From the NCBI GenBank assembly GCA_046724555.1, contig JBKOWU010000066.1, forward strand, positions 1-7,323: a stretch of DNA of 7,323 nucleotides. The letters run 5' to 3'. Each line of letters starts with the position of its first letter. Within the stretch, counting starts at the first letter, position 1. This DNA is from JAFAQB01 sp046724555 (GTDB lineage Archaea; Thermoproteota; Nitrososphaeria; Nitrososphaerales; Nitrososphaeraceae). Position numbers and translations under genes: made by a program. The notes under the pieces were generated by a model. It did not search any database and had not been told where the DNA came from. It worked only from the letters and a program-made list of their open reading frames with translations. Shown one piece after another: positions 6,274 to 7,323 of the stretch.

Positions 6274-6293
6274 AAACATTTTTTAAAATGTTT
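6274..6293. terminator. Palindrome between converging genes
   Basis: AAACATTTT-TT-AAAATGTTT is a 9-base-arm inverted repeat, T/A-rich on both strands, 50 bases after the poxB stop and 32 bases beyond the stop of the convergent zinc-ribbon gene. It offers a T-tract to transcription from either side and may act as a bidirectional terminator. Confidence 0.45.
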
Positions 6294-6325
6294 AAACCCC
6301 AATGCTTCAGCGAACTTATAAAAAT

Positions 6326-6654
6326 TTATTGACATTGATGTGGCATCCCTGTCTCTTTGTCTAGAGGAATCCATTTGCCGCTCTGGCTTTTGTTGTTTGC
6401 ATCAAAATAGATTTCCTGGCCGCAACCTTTGTTACATTGATGATAACGCCTTTGTTGGTGCTCCTGCTGCTGTAGTGGTTGCTGTTGCTGTTGGTGTGAT
6501 TGCTGCTGTTCCTGACGCAGACTTCGCACAGGACAATTATGTGGCTCGTTAGTCTCTGCACTAATGGTATCTTTTTACCAGTACTTTCACTGATATACTC
6601 ATTGTCAAATTTTATTGGCTTTCCACATAAATAACAGAATGATGGTATGCTCAT
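6326..6654 (-). pseudogene. Tandem zinc-ribbon protein with Q-rich linker, split by one frameshift
   Basis: ATG at 6652-6654 opens CYLCGKPIKFDNEYISE, then STGKKIPL, after which the frame derails. The adjacent frame takes over with ETNEPHNCPVRSLRQE, a linker dominated by Gln, then CNKGCGQEIYFDANNK, then SGKWIPLDKETGMPHQCQ and a TAA at 6326-6328. Restoring one base between 6560 and 6561 (TTA-G-TGC to TTA-GAT-GCA) gives a single 109-residue protein. Its two halves align: C-x2/3-CG-x2-I-x-FD, then GK-x-IPLD-x-ET-x2-PH-x-C, so it is an internal duplication of a small Cys/His metal site, probably binding zinc. The second module could also be made alone from GTG 6529. It has no membrane segment and converges on poxB. 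A nucleic-acid or protein-binding role is possible; none is shown. Confidence 0.75.
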
Positions 6655-6774
6655 TTTGTTGTTGTGTCAGTCAGTCATTTACTATGTGACACGAATGTTT
6701 TACCATTTTGAAGGAGTAAGCTGCCTGAGATAATAAAATAATGTTGAAAAGACTTGCAACATCAATGTTCTGTT

Positions 6775-6897
6775 CTAAATACATTTTGAAGATCCATATA
6801 GAGAGGAATACTCATATACAAACGTGGAGCACATTATGATAACTGTAATTGGATATTTACTCTTAGTTCCTTTCGCCTCATATTTGAATACAATCAT
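6775..6897 (-). CDS. Doubtful 40-residue ORF overlapping the membrane gene's stop
   Basis: The ATG (6895-6897) overlaps the TAA of the upstream gene as TAATG, a layout typical of translational coupling. It reads MIVFKYEAKGTKSKYPITVI, then IMCSTFVYEYSSLYGSSK, and ends CI. It is moderately hydrophobic in the middle. The coupling geometry is the only support; similarly small plus-strand ORFs overlap the same DNA, so the true coding strand is unclear. Confidence 0.25.
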   Translation of the reverse strand: MIVFKYEAKGTKSKYPITVIIMCSTFVYEYSSLYGSSKCI

Positions 6898-7322
6898 TAC
6901 CTGTTTATTCTCCTATTTCTAAAAATAAATTTAATTACTCTGATAAATGCACTATCACTTTCCCCTTTTGATATACTCCTTGCAATAACTGAAAAAACAA
7001 TAGATAGGCCTGCTGCAGATGACATCAACCACAAAACATAGTTATCTACAAGATCTAGTCTTCCAGACCATGCATCAGATATAATTCGCAAAGCTATAGT
7101 AAATAGCCCTTGACCTGTGCCAATTTCTATCCAAAGCTTTCCAAGGTTAACTCTGTTTGCAGCAAACAAACCTGCACCTACAAGTATTGTAATTCCTCCT
7201 AACTGGATAATAATTACGAGAATCGCTATTAAAACTGTAACTAGTGATGAAAGATTACTTGGGAGATTAAACAATATCTCTTTTTGAATTAAATAGTAAA
7301 ATGTTAAATCAACCTTATAGCC
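6897..7322 (-). CDS. Membrane protein, 5' end beyond the window
   Basis: The frame is open from the right edge to a TAA at 6897-6899. The visible part is 141 codons, with residues upstream of the first possible start (TTG 7272-7274) reading VDLTFYYLIQKEI, which is protein-like. The true start therefore may lie outside; counting from the TTG gives 125 residues. Hydrophobic segments: VTVLIAILVIIIQLGGITILVG (split here as VTVLIAILVI and IQLGGITILVG) and continuing to GAGLFAA, then GQGLFTIALRIIS, then YVLWLMSSAAGLSIVFSVI. There are three probable membrane spans, the first long. A basic tail (RNRRINR) closes the protein and suggests a cytoplasmic C-terminus. Small pilin-like or conjugation-type membrane proteins have this look, but there is no motif to support a family. 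Function unknown. Confidence 0.65.
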   Translation of the reverse strand, partial: GYKVDLTFYYLIQKEILFNLPSNLSSLVTVLIAILVIIIQLGGITILVGAGLFAANRVNLGKLWIEIGTGQGLFTIALRIISDAWSGRLDLVDNYVLWLMSSAAGLSIVFSVIARSISKGESDSAFIRVIKFIFRNRRINR

Positions 7323-7323
7323 A

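Overview
The window looks like an AT-rich, low-coding-density stretch of an archaeal chromosome. The best guess is Nitrososphaerota (Thaumarchaeota), of the Nitrososphaerales / Nitrosocosmicus type. The reasons are leaderless-type TATA boxes about 25 bases upstream of ATG starts, several tiny one-finger zinc proteins, and an HTH protein whose remembered relatives come from this group. This placement is from memory and pattern, not from a search.

Layout. 1-810 (minus): an alpha/beta hydrolase running off the left edge, with its own TATA box. 907-1221: a microsatellite and a doubtful open frame. 1260-1767 (minus): an unrecognised ~169-residue gene interrupted by two apparent one-base losses. 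1875-2035 (minus): a small Cys-rich gene with a perfect Shine-Dalgarno and one apparent base loss just after the ATG. 2107-2265 (plus): an intact canonical C2H2 zinc-finger protein. 2307-2567 (plus): a frame with no start codon. 2790-2918 (minus): a second C2H2-type finger lacking its last His. 3238-3546 (plus): an intact unknown protein. 3547-4053: no intact gene, but a repeated palindrome and two ORF relics. 4054-4281 (minus): an HTH gene cut by a stop codon and decayed at its 3' end. 4484-6223 (plus): a full-length pyruvate:quinone oxidoreductase (PoxB type), the only long metabolic gene. 6274-6293: a palindrome between converging genes. 6326-6654 (minus): a two-module zinc-ribbon gene with a Q-rich linker, split by a one-base loss. 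6897-7322 (minus): a membrane protein open at the right edge.

How it fits together. I see no operon and no coherent new multi-gene system. The common thread is many small metal-binding-type proteins (two C2H2 fingers, a tandem zinc ribbon, a Cys-rich protein) beside damaged genes. The intact genes (poxB, hydrolase, 3238-3546 and the membrane gene) show no internal lesions, whereas at least five lesions fall in four short genes. That argues for local gene decay over uniform sequencing error, although one-base losses in the same direction keep the error explanation open. PoxB is visibly richer in G+C than its surroundings and closely resembles the bacterial enzyme, including the C-terminal membrane-binding peptide.
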